This document shows positions 46,041-56,051 of a stretch of 64,000 nucleotides of DNA, in pieces. Both the position numbers and the translations under genes were made by a program. How positions within the stretch are numbered: position 1 is the first letter of the stretch; each line of letters starts with the position of its first letter. A model generated the notes under the pieces. That model did no database searches, was not told the DNA's origin, and saw only the letters and a program-made list of their open reading frames with translations. The stretch is from Carbonactinospora thermoautotrophica (GTDB taxonomy: Bacteria; Actinomycetota; Actinomycetes; Streptomycetales; Carbonactinosporaceae), in assembly GCF_001543895.1 (NCBI RefSeq), contig NZ_JYIJ01000017.1, positions 1-64,000 of the forward strand, read 5' to 3'.

Positions 46041-46101
46041 CGGCCCGCACGGTCCCCGCAGTCTCGAGTGGTCAACATCCACCGAGCACTCGGGAGCGGC
46101 C

Positions 46102-46335
46102 ATGATGAAGAACACTCCCCGCACGTTCGTCGGCACCGCCACGTTCCGCGTCAACAACATGAGCTGCGGGCACTGCGAGCGCGCCCTGGTCCAGGAGATC
46201 AGCCAGGTCGACGGCGTGGACCAGGTCATCGTCGACCTGCCCAACGGGACCGTCACCGTCGTCGCTGCGCGGCCGGTCGACCGTGCCGACATCGCCGCCG
46301 CGGTCGAGGAGGCCGGCTACGCCCTCCTGCCGTAG
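46102..46335 (+). CDS. Heavy-metal-associated domain protein, CopZ-like copper chaperone
   Basis: 77 residues, a single HMA domain. NNMSCGHCERALVQEISQVD carries the CxxC metal-binding pair; VDLPNGTVTVVAARPVDRAD and EEAGYALL complete the ferredoxin-like fold. CopZ-like proteins pass Cu(I) to the P-type ATPase, which is encoded 384 bases downstream. The ATG at 46102 is used; the preceding codon context allows the second Met as well. Confidence 0.88.
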   Translation: MMKNTPRTFVGTATFRVNNMSCGHCERALVQEISQVDGVDQVIVDLPNGTVTVVAARPVDRADIAAAVEEAGYALLP

Positions 46336-46475
46336 CGACACGCGGCCCGGCAGGGATCGGGCCGGCGGCCCGGGAGACGTCCACGCCCGCCGCGAGGCTC
46401 GCGCGCTCCCGGGCCGCCGGCCCACCCGACCGGGACACCGCCACCGGCATCCGGCCCCAGAGCGGACGCTCTGCC

Positions 46476-46571
46476 ATGAGGCTGCTCCACCCAGATCTCA
46501 TCCGAACCCAGATCCGCGACCGGCTGCGCCACGCCGAGCGTGCGCGGCGCATGCACCAGCCTGCGCGCTGA
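46476..46571 (+). CDS. Tiny basic ORF of 31 residues
   Basis: Reads MRLLHPDLIRTQIRDRLRHA and then ERARRMHQPAR. One amphipathic Arg-rich helix. Similar tiny proteins are common next to actinomycete transport genes but have no known role. It lies between CopZ and the copper ATPase. Coding status is uncertain; the rest of 46336-46718 holds only the operator at 46607. Confidence 0.35.
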   Translation: MRLLHPDLIRTQIRDRLRHAERARRMHQPAR

Positions 46572-46606
46572 CCGAGGTCGGGCACGGCCGCTGCCGGCGC
46601 TGACCC

Positions 46607-46625
46607 GGCGAGATCACCGGCGCGA
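46607..46625 (+). promoter_or_regulatory. Conserved island operator upstream of the copper ATPase
   Basis: GGCGAGATCACCGGCGCGA, 94 bases before the ATPase start. A TAGCAC -10-like box starts 42 bases after the motif start. The motif would abut the -35 region, the usual place for an activator. Confidence 0.65.
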
Positions 46626-46718
46626 TGCACGGCGCCGGCCCTCGCAGCTAGCACGCCCCACACCGACACCACCCGACCTGCCAGCACTGACCGTAATCAC
46701 GACCACCAGGAGCCAGCC

Positions 46719-49700
46719 ATGACCATCACGACCCAGACGACAGCAACGTGCACCCTCGACATCGGCGGCATGACGTGCGCGTCCTGCGTCCGGCGGGTCG
46801 AGAAGGCCCTCACCACGCTGCCCGGTGTCGCCGACGCCCAGGTGAACCTCGCCACCGAGACCGCGGCGGTCCGCTACGATCCCGCCCAGGCAGGCCTCGA
46901 CGACCTGATCGCGGCCGTCGCCGCCGCCGGCTACACCGGCACCCCGAGAGGCGCCGAGAACCCGCACCTCGCCGAGGCCGCGTCACCCGCAGCCGTCCCG
47001 GCGAGCCCGGAGGCGGCCGGTGACGCGGACGCGCAACGGGACGCGTACCTGGCCGACCTCAAGCGCAAGTGGCAGGTCGCGCTGGCCAGCGGGCTCGGGC
47101 TGATGATCCTCATGTACATCCCGCTGCCCATCGACGCCATGGACTGGCTGATGCCGGTCATCCTGGTCATCGCGACGGCGGTGCAGTTCTGGGCCGGCCG
47201 CGGCTTCTACACCGCCGCGTGGGCCGCGGCCCGGCACGGCGCGACCAACATGAACACGCTCGTGGCGCTCGGCACCGGCGTCGCCTACGGCTACAGCGGG
47301 TTCGTCACCCTGTGGCCGGCCGCCGCCGAGCGCTGGGGCCTGCCGCTGCACATCTACTTCGAGACCTCGCTGGTCATCATCGCGCTTATCCTGATGGGCC
47401 GCTGGATGGAAGGCCGAGCCAAGAAGCGCACCGCGGCCGCCGTCACGGCGCTGGTCGGGCTCGCGCCGAAGACCGCGCGGGTGCTGCGCGACGGCGTCGA
47501 GCAGGACATCCCTGTCGAGCAGGTCGTCGTCGGTGACCTGGTGCGAGTCCGGCCCGGGGAGAAGGTGCCGGTCGACGGCGTCGTCACCGACGGTGCCTCC
47601 ACCGTGGACGAGAGCATGCTGACCGGGGAGAGCCTGCCGGTCGAAAAGACCGTCGGCGACCAGGTCATCGGCGCCACCTTGAACCGCACCGGATCCGTCA
47701 TCCTGCGCGCGACAGCCGTCGGCCGGGACACCGCCCTGGCGCAGATCGTGCGGCTCGTTGAGGACGCCCAGGGCTCCAAGGCGCCGATGCAGCGCCTCGC
47801 CGACCGCGTCTCCTCCTGGTTCGTGCCAGCCGTGCTGGTCGCGGCCGCCGCGACATTCGCCGGGTGGGCCCTGTTCGGTCCAGGCACCGGGCGGCTGACG
47901 ATGGCGATCGGCACCGCCATCGCCGTGCTCATCATCGCCTGCCCGTGCGCGCTCGGCCTGGCCACCCCGACCGCGGTCATGGTAGGCACCGGCAAGGCCG
48001 CCGAGCTCGGCATCCTCATCAGCAACGGCGACGCCCTCGAGCAGGCGAAGCGGCTCACCGCGATCGTGCTGGACAAGACCGGCACCATCACCCGCGGCCG
48101 CCCCACCGTCACCGCCGTCACGACCGCCCCCGGCTGGGCCGAGCAGGAGATCGTCGCGCTCGTCGCCGCCGCGGAGACCGGCAGCGAGCACCCGCTCGGC
48201 GAGGCCATCGTGGCCGCCGCCCGCGACCGCGGCCTTCCGCTGCCGGCGGTACAGCGGTTCGAAGCCATCCCGGGACACGGGGTCGACGCCACCGTCGACG
48301 GGCGCCGGGTCCGCGTCGGCAACCGCGCCCTGATGACGTCCGCCGGCATCGACGTCACCGCCTTCGACCAGGCGAGCACCGCCGCCGCTGAGGCCGGCCA
48401 GACCCCGATTCTCGTGGCCGTCGACGAGACCGCGGCCGCGCTCATCGTCGTCGCCGACCCTGTCAAGCCCGAGGCCGCCGACGCCGTCGCCCAGCTCAAC
48501 GCGCTGGGACTCGAGGTGTGGATGCTCACCGGCGACAACGCCGCCACCGCCAAGGCCGTCGCGGCTTCGGTCGGCATCGAGCACGTCATCGCTGAGGTGC
48601 TGCCGTCACAGAAGGCGGACCGCGTCGCCGACCTGCAGGGCAAGGGCCACGTCGTCGCCATGGTCGGTGATGGCATCAACGACGCCCCCGCCCTCGCTCA
48701 GGCCGATTTGGGCATCGCCATCGGCACCGGCGCCGACGTGGCCATCGCCGCCTCCGACGTCACCCTGGTCGGCGGCGACCTGCGGGGCATCGTCTCCGCG
48801 ATCGCCCTGTCCCGGCGCACGGTGACCACCATCAAGCAGGGCCTTTTCTGGGCCTTCGCCTACAACGTGCTACTCATCCCGGTCGCCGCCGGCGCCCTGT
48901 ACGCCTTCGACGGCATTCTGCTCGACCCGGTGCTCGCGGCCGCCGCCATGGCGATGAGCTCGGTGAGCGTCGTCACCAACGCGCAGCGGCTGCGTCGCTT
49001 CCGCCGCCCCGCCACCGCCGCGGAGATCCTGCGCCCGCCGCTGCGGGCACGCCTCGGCCAGTACGCCTACCTGACCACGGTCGCCGTCGTCGCCGTTGCG
49101 GTCGGCGCCGGCCTGACCGCGCTCAGCCGCACCGACACCGCCCGCCGCGGCATGAACGGCGTGCTCGCCTGGACACAGTCCACCGGCATGCCGATGCGGC
49201 CGGCGATGAGCACCATGATGACCACCGACATCGAACCCGTCGACGCCGCCGACGCGCATGTCGACGTTCGCCTCGACGTCCCCGCCACAGCACGCCCCGG
49301 CGAGCGGACCCGGGTCGTCGCGACCGTGATCGACTCCGAGACCCGCGCACCCGTGAAGGACCTGTCGCTCAGCCACGAGGTGTGGATGCACCTCATCGCC
49401 ACTCGCGACGACCTGGGCACCTTCACCCACGTCCACCCCGAGCCGACCGGCCGCCCCGGCGAGTTCGCCGTTGACATGGTGTTCCCGACCGCCGGCCGCT
49501 ACGTGATCAACACCGAGTTCCGCCGCCGCGGCCAGATGACCGACATCCACGACCGGCAGACCATCACCATCGCCGGCCGCCAGCCGGCACCCGTGACCCT
49601 GACCGCCGGACCCCGCAGCCAGGTCGTCGAGGGCGTCCGTGTCGAGCTGCACGGCGACGCCGAAGTCGGGCGGACCAGCGAGCTCGCGTTCTCCTTCACC

Positions 49701-49982
49701 GACGCCACCACCGGCCGCCCCCTGGACGACCTGCGGCCCTACCTGGCCGCCGCCGGGCACGTCGTCATCATGCGCGGCGACGGCGCCACCTTCGCCCACG
49801 TGCACCCCGACGTGGAGGACGCGCAGGGTCGGCCCGTCTTCGCGCTGCCCGGCCAGCGGTTCGGGCCCGAGCTCGACCTCCACACCCGCTTCGACACCCC
49901 CGGCGTGTACCGGCTGTGGGGCCAGTTCCGCCTCGCCGACGGCCGGGTCATCACCACCCCGTTCACCATCGACGCGTCCTGA
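46719..49982 (+). CDS. copA: Copper-translocating P1B-type ATPase with fused C-terminal extracytoplasmic domain
   Basis: 1087 residues. N-terminal HMA domain with GMTCASC (Cys 20 and 23); CPC metal-site helix [13 protein letters not shown] near 408; phosphorylation loop DKTGT near 452; TGDN near 603 and [10 protein letters not shown] near 649. Normal CopA ends after the last helices (~residue 765). Here a further membrane segment ([20 protein letters not shown]) leads to a ~270-residue domain with two similar halves, [15 protein letters not shown] and [15 protein letters not shown], rich in His and Met. This resembles YtkA/FixH-like or standalone copper-binding extracytoplasmic proteins, and could receive the exported ion. 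Fusion is unusual. Operator 94 bases upstream. Confidence 0.93.
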   Translation: MTITTQTTATCTLDIGGMTCASCVRRVEKALTTLPGVADAQVNLATETAAVRYDPAQAGLDDLIAAVAAAGYTGTPRGAENPHLAEAASPAAVPASPEAAGDADAQRDAYLADLKRKWQVALASGLGLMILMYIPLPIDAMDWLMPVILVIATAVQFWAGRGFYTAAWAAARHGATNMNTLVALGTGVAYGYSGFVTLWPAAAERWGLPLHIYFETSLVIIALILMGRWMEGRAKKRTAAAVTALVGLAPKTARVLRDGVEQDIPVEQVVVGDLVRVRPGEKVPVDGVVTDGASTVDESMLTGESLPVEKTVGDQVIGATLNRTGSVILRATAVGRDTALAQIVRLVEDAQGSKAPMQRLADRVSSWFVPAVLVAAAATFAGWALFGPGTGRLTMAIGTAIAVLIIACPCALGLATPTAVMVGTGKAAELGILISNGDALEQAKRLTAIVLDKTGTITRGRPTVTAVTTAPGWAEQEIVALVAAAETGSEHPLGEAIVAAARDRGLPLPAVQRFEAIPGHGVDATVDGRRVRVGNRALMTSAGIDVTAFDQASTAAAEAGQTPILVAVDETAAALIVVADPVKPEAADAVAQLNALGLEVWMLTGDNAATAKAVAASVGIEHVIAEVLPSQKADRVADLQGKGHVVAMVGDGINDAPALAQADLGIAIGTGADVAIAASDVTLVGGDLRGIVSAIALSRRTVTTIKQGLFWAFAYNVLLIPVAAGALYAFDGILLDPVLAAAAMAMSSVSVVTNAQRLRRFRRPATAAEILRPPLRARLGQYAYLTTVAVVAVAVGAGLTALSRTDTARRGMNGVLAWTQSTGMPMRPAMSTMMTTDIEPVDAADAHVDVRLDVPATARPGERTRVVATVIDSETRAPVKDLSLSHEVWMHLIATRDDLGTFTHVHPEPTGRPGEFAVDMVFPTAGRYVINTEFRRRGQMTDIHDRQTITIAGRQPAPVTLTAGPRSQVVEGVRVELHGDAEVGRTSELAFSFTDATTGRPLDDLRPYLAAAGHVVIMRGDGATFAHVHPDVEDAQGRPVFALPGQRFGPELDLHTRFDTPGVYRLWGQFRLADGRVITTPFTIDAS

Positions 49983-50024
49983 CCCCATCGCCGGGTGGGC
50001 ACCCGCGCACCCGGCGACCAACCC

Positions 50025-50043
50025 GGCGATTTCACCGGCGCGA
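50025..50043 (+). promoter_or_regulatory. Conserved island operator upstream of the ABC exporter
   Basis: GGCGATTTCACCGGCGCGA, 75 bases before the ABC ATPase start and 43 bases after the copper-ATPase stop. A TACGGT -10-like box begins 42 bases after the motif start, as for the other two copies. Confidence 0.65.
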
Positions 50044-50117
50044 TCTGGCCGCCGCCGGCCCGACGATACGGTCTCAGGCCGCGCCCAGCGGCCCAAGCCT
50101 CGAAAGGAACACGCACC

Positions 50118-50888
50118 ATGAGCACCGCCACCGACCTCTCCGGCTCGGCCCTCCGGCCAACGCACCGCGTGGCCGCCCGGGCCGAGCTGGCCCGGAAGAC
50201 GTACGGCATCGGCGACGCCACCGTCGTCGCGCTCGACTCCGTCACCGTCGACTTCGCCGCCGGCGCCTTCACCGCCATCATGGGCCCGTCCGGGTCCGGG
50301 AAATCCACGCTGCTGCACTGCCTAGCCGGCCTGGACAAGCTCACCTCCGGCCGCGTCTTCATCGGCGACACCGATCTGACCAGCCTCTCGGACAAGCAGC
50401 TCACGCTGCTGCGCCGAGACCGGCTCGGGTTCGTTTTCCAGGCGTTCAACCTGCTCCCGACCCTGACGGCCGAGGAGAACATCACGCTGCCCACCGACCT
50501 GGCGGGCCGCAAGATCGACCAGGCGTGGTTCGACCAGGTCATCGCGACCCTCAGGCTGGGCGACCGGCTCGGGCACCGGCCGTCCCAGCTGTCGGGCGGG
50601 CAGCAGCAGCGCGTCGCGGTCGCCCGTGCCCTGGTGTCCAAGCCTGAGGTGGTGTTCGGTGACGAGCCGACCGGCGCTCTCGACTCGCGCACCGGCGCCG
50701 AGCTCCTCACCTTCCTCCGCTCCGCCGTCGACGACCTCGGTCAGACGGTCGTGATGGTCACCCACGACCCGATCGCCGCCGCGTACGCCGACCGGGTGGT
50801 GTTCCTCGCCGACGGCGCCATCGTCGACGAGCTCACCGACCCGACCCGCGACAGCGTGCTCGAGACGATGAAGCGGCTGGGGGCGTAA
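50118..50888 (+). CDS. MacB/LolD-type ABC transporter ATP-binding protein
   Basis: 256 residues. Walker [10 protein letters not shown] at 56-64, Q-loop [18 protein letters not shown], signature [17 protein letters not shown], Walker [14 protein letters not shown], and switch His in [12 protein letters not shown]. The [12 protein letters not shown] segment is typical of the MacB/LolD class. It precedes the permease by 3 bases. The ATG at 50118 has GAAAGGA before it; a longer frame exists but crosses the operator. It probably powers export of a peptide, antibiotic or lipoprotein; the cargo is unknown. Confidence 0.93.
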   Translation: MSTATDLSGSALRPTHRVAARAELARKTYGIGDATVVALDSVTVDFAAGAFTAIMGPSGSGKSTLLHCLAGLDKLTSGRVFIGDTDLTSLSDKQLTLLRRDRLGFVFQAFNLLPTLTAEENITLPTDLAGRKIDQAWFDQVIATLRLGDRLGHRPSQLSGGQQQRVAVARALVSKPEVVFGDEPTGALDSRTGAELLTFLRSAVDDLGQTVVMVTHDPIAAAYADRVVFLADGAIVDELTDPTRDSVLETMKRLGA

Positions 50889-50891
50889 GTC

Positions 50892-53426
50892 ATGCTGACC
50901 TTCTCCCTGCGCAGCCTGCTCGCGCACAAGCTGCGCCTCGCGCTTACCGTCGCCGCCGTCACCCTCGGGGTCGCCTTCGTCTCCGGGAGCTTCGTGCTGT
51001 CCGACACCATGGGCAAGGCGTTCGACCAGCTGTTCGGCGGCCTCGCCAAAGGCACCGACGTCATCGTCCGCGCCCATTCCACCGACCCCGACGCCCAGGC
51101 CCGTGGCCAGACCCGGCCCCTCGACCAGAGCGTCGTCGACACCGTCCGACGGGTTCCCGGCGTCGCCGCCGCCGAAGGCTCCGTCACCGGCTACGCCCTC
51201 ATCCTGGACAAGGCCGGCAAGCCCATCCAGCCCGGCGGCGCACCCACCCTCGGCGGCAGCATGCACGCAGACCGCAGCCTCGCCAGCGAGTTCACCTTCC
51301 GCGCCGGGAGGGCACCGGCCGCCCCGACCGAGGTGGCGCTCGACGCCGGCACCGCCAAGAAGGCCGGCTACCGGGTCGGCGACCGGGTCAAGGTCGTCTT
51401 CGAGCACGGCACCGACGAGTTCACCGTGGTCGGCATCGTCGGCTTCGGCGACACCGACAACCTCGCCGGCGCGACCATGGCCAGCTTCGAGACCCGCACC
51501 GCGCAGAAGCTGCTCGGCAAGACCGGCAAGGTCGACCAGGTCGACGTCCGCGCCGCCGACGGGGTGAGCGCCGTGCAACTGCGCGACCGCATCGCCCGGG
51601 CGCTGCCCGCGGGCGCCGAGGCCGTCACGTCCGAGCAGGTCGTCGGCGAGTCGTCCCGGTCGATCCGCGACGGGCTCGGCATGTTCACCAAGGTCCTGCT
51701 CGCGTTCGCCGGCGTCTCGCTGCTGGTCGGCTCCTTCGTCATCTGGAACACGTTCAGCGTCCTGGTGGCCCAGCGCCGCCGCGAGGTCGCCCTGCTGCGC
51801 GCCGTCGGCGCCACCCGCCGCCAGGTCCTCGGCGGTCTCATCATCGAGGCCGGCATCATCGGGCTCGTCTCCGCCGGGCTCGGCCTCGCCGCCGGCATCG
51901 GGCTCGCCGCCGGCCTGCGCACGATGCTCGACGCGGTCGGCATGGAGGTTCCCACCACCTCCCCGGCGATCGCCGCACGCACCGTCATCGTCGCCCTGCT
52001 GATCGGCGTGGTCGTCACCGTGGTCGCCGCCGTCGTCCCGGCGCTGGCGGCAACCCGGGTCGCCCCCGTCGAGGCGCTGCGCGCGGCCACCCCCGCCGCC
52101 AGCGGCCGCATCGGCACGGCGCGCCGCCTCCTCGGCGCCGGCCTGCTCACGGCCGGCACGGCCGGCCTGGGGGCCGCCGCCGTGGTGAAGAACCAGGGCG
52201 GCTTGACGGCGCTCAGCGCGCTGGTCGCGTTCACCGGCCTGGTCACCGCCGGGCCGCTGCTGGCCCGCGCCATCGCCTGGGCCGCCGACCGCGGCCGTCC
52301 CGGCGGCTGGCGGATGGCCGCTCGCAACATCGGCCGTGCCCCGCAGCGGGCCGCCGCGACCGCACTCGCGCTGACCATCGGACTGGCCGTGGTGTGCGCG
52401 GTGTCGGTCACCGCCGCCTCGACCAAGGCGTCGGTCGCCGAAGCGGTCAACGGCGGCAACCGGTCCGACCTGATCCTCAGGCCGGCCGCGGCGATGGGAA
52501 CCGGCGGCATCAGCCCGGCGGTCGCCGACATCCTGCGCGGCCGGGACGACCTTGCGGCGGTGATGGAGGTACGGTTCTCCCACGCGAAGGTCAACGGCGC
52601 CAGCACGAACGTGGCCGGCGTGGAAACCGGCACCCTGGACCGGGTCATGAATCTCGGCCTCGCCTCCGGCTCCCTGGCCGGGTTCCGGGACGGGACGCTG
52701 CTGCTGTCCACCAAGCAGGCCCAGGCCCTGGGCGCCAAGGTCGGCGACACCGTGACCCTCACCTTCCCGGAGACCGGGGCCAAGACCTTCACGGTCGCGG
52801 CCACCTTCGAGCGCGACTCCCTCGTCGGAGCCGGCTACGTCCTGACCCTGCGCGACTACGCCAGTAACGTCACCTCCCGGCTGGACGCGGCCATCCTGGT
52901 CAAGTACGCCGCCGGCGCCGACCAGGCCGCCACCAAAGCGGACGTGACGAAGGCGCTCGCCGCCTACCCGAACGTCAAGGTCGAGGACCAGGCCGAGTTC
53001 GTGAAGGACCAGCAGGCCCACGTGGACCAGATGCTCGGGCTGGTCACCGCGCTGCTGCTGCTCGCCGTCATCGTGGCGGTGCTCGGCATCATCAACACGC
53101 TGGTGCTGTCCGTGGTGGAGCGAACCCGTGAGCTCGGTCTGCTGCGGGCGGTCGGCGCCACCCGCCGGCAGGTCCGGGCCATGGTGCGGCGCGAGTCCGT
53201 GCTGATGGCGCTGCTCGGCGCCCTCGCCGGGGTCGCGCTGGGCACCGGCGCCGGGGTCGCGCTGGCGAGGTCGCTCGCCGACCAGGGCATCAGCTCTCTG
53301 AGCGTCCCGGTCAGCGCCCTGCTCGGCTACGTCGTTGTCGCCGCGCTGGTCGGGGTCCTCGCCGCGGTCGGCCCAGCCCGGCGCGCGAGTCGCGTCGACG
53401 TGCTCAAGGCCATCACCGTGGACTAG
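50892..53426 (+). CDS. MacB-like ABC transporter permease with two FtsX domains
   Basis: 844 residues. The N-terminal MLTFSLRSLLAHKLRLALTV anchor is followed by a large extracytoplasmic MacB-type domain, then an FtsX domain (SFVIWNTFSVLVAQRRREVA, LLRAVGATRRQVLGGLI). A second anchor with loop follows, then a second FtsX domain (LVLSVVERTRELGLLRAVGA). This duplicated layout is common in actinomycete exporters. It forms the transporter with the ATPase immediately upstream and ends at a strong hairpin. Confidence 0.93.
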   Translation: MLTFSLRSLLAHKLRLALTVAAVTLGVAFVSGSFVLSDTMGKAFDQLFGGLAKGTDVIVRAHSTDPDAQARGQTRPLDQSVVDTVRRVPGVAAAEGSVTGYALILDKAGKPIQPGGAPTLGGSMHADRSLASEFTFRAGRAPAAPTEVALDAGTAKKAGYRVGDRVKVVFEHGTDEFTVVGIVGFGDTDNLAGATMASFETRTAQKLLGKTGKVDQVDVRAADGVSAVQLRDRIARALPAGAEAVTSEQVVGESSRSIRDGLGMFTKVLLAFAGVSLLVGSFVIWNTFSVLVAQRRREVALLRAVGATRRQVLGGLIIEAGIIGLVSAGLGLAAGIGLAAGLRTMLDAVGMEVPTTSPAIAARTVIVALLIGVVVTVVAAVVPALAATRVAPVEALRAATPAASGRIGTARRLLGAGLLTAGTAGLGAAAVVKNQGGLTALSALVAFTGLVTAGPLLARAIAWAADRGRPGGWRMAARNIGRAPQRAAATALALTIGLAVVCAVSVTAASTKASVAEAVNGGNRSDLILRPAAAMGTGGISPAVADILRGRDDLAAVMEVRFSHAKVNGASTNVAGVETGTLDRVMNLGLASGSLAGFRDGTLLLSTKQAQALGAKVGDTVTLTFPETGAKTFTVAATFERDSLVGAGYVLTLRDYASNVTSRLDAAILVKYAAGADQAATKADVTKALAAYPNVKVEDQAEFVKDQQAHVDQMLGLVTALLLLAVIVAVLGIINTLVLSVVERTRELGLLRAVGATRRQVRAMVRRESVLMALLGALAGVALGTGAGVALARSLADQGISSLSVPVSALLGYVVVAALVGVLAAVGPARRASRVDVLKAITVD

Positions 53427-53439
53427 CCACCCCATGGCC

Positions 53440-53474
53440 GTGAGCCGGCGCCCGGTCACCGGGCGCCGGCTCAC
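53440..53474 (+). terminator. Hairpin after the ABC permease
   Basis: A 17-bp perfect inverted repeat (arms 53440-53456 and 53458-53474) with almost no loop. It lies 13 bases after the permease stop. No T run follows, so it may act as a GC-rich terminator or stabiliser. Confidence 0.6.
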
Positions 53475-53547
53475 GCACCACCGCTTCACTGCGTACACCA
53501 GCACGAACGCGACAAAGCAAGCTGTGTGACCGGGCCGGCGTGCCCCG

Positions 53548-53793
53548 GTGCGGCTGCGCGATCTTCGGCACACCTGCGCCTCACCGCTGCCCGCCCGGGG
53601 CGTGGGCTCGCCGCCTACGCGGCCGTCCTGGGCGTCGAGGTACTTGAGGTCCGCCTCTCGGATGCCTCCCGGTACACCGGGGACGGTGGCGGGCCGGTTG
53701 ACGGTCCAAGGCAAGCACGGGCAGGCACGGGTGATCCTCACCGCAGCCCTGTCCACCCCGGAGGACACCGAGAAGACCGGGGATGCCCGGTGA
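53548..53793 (+). pseudogene. Tyrosine recombinase (phage integrase) remnant
   Basis: The reading VRLRDLRHTCASPLPARGVG matches the box II region (L-H-D-L-R-H-T-x-A-S-x-L-x-x-x-G-V) of tyrosine recombinases. The catalytic domain is missing upstream, and the expected LGH...Y box does not follow, so the enzyme is broken. An adjacent tail (ILTAALSTPEDTEKTGDAR) may be its end or an unrelated piece. It lies inside the putative tRNA-Lys island and may be its former integrase. 53860-53960 shows nothing. Confidence 0.5.
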
Positions 53794-53967
53794 ACCGGTT
53801 CCTCCGTCATGCGGCGCTCGACGAGGCGCACCAGCACGGTGCGGCCGTCGAGGCCACTTAGTCCGCAGCATCGCCTCGACTGTGTCGAGCGCGAGCTACC
53901 ACCGAACAGCAGCACGCCCCTAGGGAGGCCGTGCATCGGATCGAGCAGCATCTCAGCTGACACGACA

Positions 53968-54000
53968 CCGCCCCGCCCATTACAGGGGCGGGGCGGTTTT
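53968..54000 (+). terminator. Rho-independent terminator
   Basis: An 11-bp GC-only stem (53968-53978 with 53986-53996), 7-base loop and TTTT. It is oriented to end plus-strand transcription, 24 bases before the stop of the minus-strand flavoprotein gene. It probably belonged to the decayed integrase region. Confidence 0.8.
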
Positions 54001-54023
54001 CCAATTAGGGTGACGATCTGGGA

Positions 54024-54575
54024 TTACCTTGAGTCGTGGAGTCGGGACAACTCCTCCTGCAGGGTGGCCCACGGGAAGAATCTGGCACTGCTAGGGCCCG
54101 TGCCCGGCTTGGGCATGCTGGCGGCGTCATGGATGACGCGAACACCCCAGGACCGCAGCACGTCCAGATTTGGCAGGAACAGGGGATGGCTTCCCAGCGC
54201 TGCGTTCACCCACGGCACGACGATGATCGGTCGGCCCCAGGCGAGCGCTTCCTGCAGGACGCCCAGGGCATACGTGTCGCTGATTCCAACGGCCCACTTG
54301 TTGACCGTGTTGAAGGTCGCCGGGGCTACCGCGATGGCATCGGCGGACGGGTAGCCGGACACTTCCCCAGGCTGCCGGTACTCGCTACGCACCGGGTAGC
54401 CGGTCAGCTTCTCCAGCCGCGCCGTATCCAGCCACCGCAGAGCAGAAGGCGTGGCCAGGACACAGACACGCCAGCCCTTGTCCAGCATCCTGGACGCGAA
54501 CTCCGGAACGTCCGCCGCCGGCGGCCCGCCACAGGCGACGACGTACAGCACGGGGCGCTGATCACGCGCAGACAT
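54024..54575 (-). CDS. Flavoprotein (phosphopantothenoylcysteine decarboxylase-like)
   Basis: 183 residues. VLYVVACGGPPAADVPEFAS, ADAIAVAPATFNTVNKWAVG and IIVVPWVNAALGSHP match the HFCD flavoprotein fold, with the A-P-A-T-x-N-T motif that binds FMN. Similar single-domain proteins are often divergent from XRE regulators in actinomycete integrative elements, as here; the role is unknown. The ATG at 54575 leaves a 128-base divergent promoter region to the XRE gene. Confidence 0.85.
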   Translation of the reverse strand: MSARDQRPVLYVVACGGPPAADVPEFASRMLDKGWRVCVLATPSALRWLDTARLEKLTGYPVRSEYRQPGEVSGYPSADAIAVAPATFNTVNKWAVGISDTYALGVLQEALAWGRPIIVVPWVNAALGSHPLFLPNLDVLRSWGVRVIHDAASMPKPGTGPSSARFFPWATLQEELSRLHDSR

Positions 54576-54703
54576 ACTTCCATCCTCCGGCCGGGTTACT
54601 GAACGTGACCGCTCCTTGGCCTATCGTGAACACGTCAGGGTGATCAGGGTTTCGGCCACGGTGGCTATACCGTCGTCGAGCCCGGTGTCCAGGGGACGAG
54701 TTC

Positions 54704-55924
54704 ATGTCCAAGGGTGACAACAACGAAGACCTCACCATTGGTGAGCGTGTCCGTCTTGCACGCCAGCGGCGCGGGCTGTCCCGCAGGGCGGTCGCCGAGC
54801 TGGCCGGCCGTACCGAGGAGTGGCTGCGCCAGATCGAGACCGGAGAACGGCCCGTACAGCGGATCGACACGTTACAGCTGCTCGCCCGCGTCTTGAAGGT
54901 GCGGGACATCAGCGAGTTGACCGGCTCGTTGTTCGTGATGACCAAGGACGGCAGCCGGCCGCAGCACGGCAGGCTCGCCGCGGTTCGCCGCGCTCTGCGC
55001 CCCCACCTGTCCGACACCACGACCCCCAGCCCAGACCTGGCCGCGCTACGCCGATCCATCCAGCACGCCGACACAGCGTGGCTGGTGTCACGCCAGCAGA
55101 TCACCGCCCTCGGCCTGGTTCTGCCCGAGTTGCTGTCGGCCGCTATAGCGGCCCAGCAGTCCGCCACGGGACAGCAGCGACGCGAGGCGCTGCGGCTGCT
55201 GGTCGAGGTCTACCGGCTCACGGACAACTACCTGCGGCATGCCGGAGATCGCCAGTTGGCAGCCCAGGTCTGCGACCGCATGCTTCTCGCCGCGCAGGAG
55301 GCCGACGATCCGGAGCTGATCAGCCTCTCGGCGTACAAGGTCGCCGCAGCCGCCCAGAACAACGACGAGCCCGAGGAAGCGCTCACCCTCGCCATGGATG
55401 CCGTCAAGCTGTTCCGGCCCTGGCTGACGAGCGGTGACCACGAGGCGCTCGCGCTGTGGGGCAGCCTGCACCTGTGTGCCTCCACCTCGGCCGCCCGCCT
55501 ACGCCGAGGTGCTGAGGCCGACCGCTTGTGGAGCATCGCCGACGAGGCGGCAAAGGCCCTCGGTCCCAACTACCACCACCCGGCCACGATCTTCGGCCAG
55601 TTGAACTGCGGCATTCACGCCGTCGACATCGCGCTGGAGACCGGGCGTTCCTCCGATGCGGTGGAGCGGTCGGCCAACCTGAATGTGTCCGCTGTGCCCA
55701 GTGCGAGCCGCCGCGCCCGCCACTTCATCGACCTGGCCCGCGCCTTCTACCATCGCCGCGACCGCGCCGCCGCGGTGGGTGCGCTCCTGACTGCCGAGCG
55801 GCAGTCCACTGAGGTTGTGACCTTCAACCAGGGCGCGCGTCGCTTGATGTACGACCTGCTGCGTGCCAAGCGTCCCGAGCCGGAAGTTCTCGCTCTCGCC
55901 GGGCGGATGCGCGTCATCGCCTGA
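54704..55924 (+). CDS. XRE-family regulator with helical C-terminal domain
   Basis: 406 residues. The N-terminal helix-turn-helix is plain: TIGERVRLARQRRGLSRRAV, then AELAGRTEEWLRQIETGERP and LQLLARVLKV. The remaining ~320 residues are helical and TPR-like (DNYLRHAGDRQLAAQVCDRM, then EADDPELISLSAYKVAAAAQ). Such regulators are common in actinomycete mobile elements and next to flavoproteins. The ATG at 54704 follows AGGGGA. The target could be the shared divergent promoter. Confidence 0.88.
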   Translation: MSKGDNNEDLTIGERVRLARQRRGLSRRAVAELAGRTEEWLRQIETGERPVQRIDTLQLLARVLKVRDISELTGSLFVMTKDGSRPQHGRLAAVRRALRPHLSDTTTPSPDLAALRRSIQHADTAWLVSRQQITALGLVLPELLSAAIAAQQSATGQQRREALRLLVEVYRLTDNYLRHAGDRQLAAQVCDRMLLAAQEADDPELISLSAYKVAAAAQNNDEPEEALTLAMDAVKLFRPWLTSGDHEALALWGSLHLCASTSAARLRRGAEADRLWSIADEAAKALGPNYHHPATIFGQLNCGIHAVDIALETGRSSDAVERSANLNVSAVPSASRRARHFIDLARAFYHRRDRAAAVGALLTAERQSTEVVTFNQGARRLMYDLLRAKRPEPEVLALAGRMRVIA

Positions 55925-55930
55925 ACAACC

Positions 55931-55947
55931 CCCAACAGTCTGTTGGG
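55931..55947 (+). terminator. Short hairpin after the XRE gene
   Basis: CCCAACAG and CTGTTGGG flank one T, 6 bases after the stop of the XRE gene. The stem is 8 bp with a short TT. A TGTCA/TGACA inverted pair at 56001-56014 follows and may be an operator for the small ORFs downstream. Confidence 0.4.
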
Positions 55948-56051
55948 TTCGGCCTGCCGATCCGCTCCTAACGTCACCGGCAGACCGATTCAGCAGGCAA
56001 TGTCAGGGGTGACATCACGTGCTGAAAAACGAGTGCATCCGCTCTCAGGCG

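Noticed and set aside
53640-53710. Minus-strand reading READLKYLDAQDGRVGG as a separate gene.
   Set aside because: Too short, no start or ribosome site, and it lies opposite the integrase remnant.
50322-53963. A 1213-residue minus-strand open frame across the ABC transporter.
   Set aside because: The plus strand holds a textbook ABC ATPase and FtsX permease; the minus reading is low-complexity.
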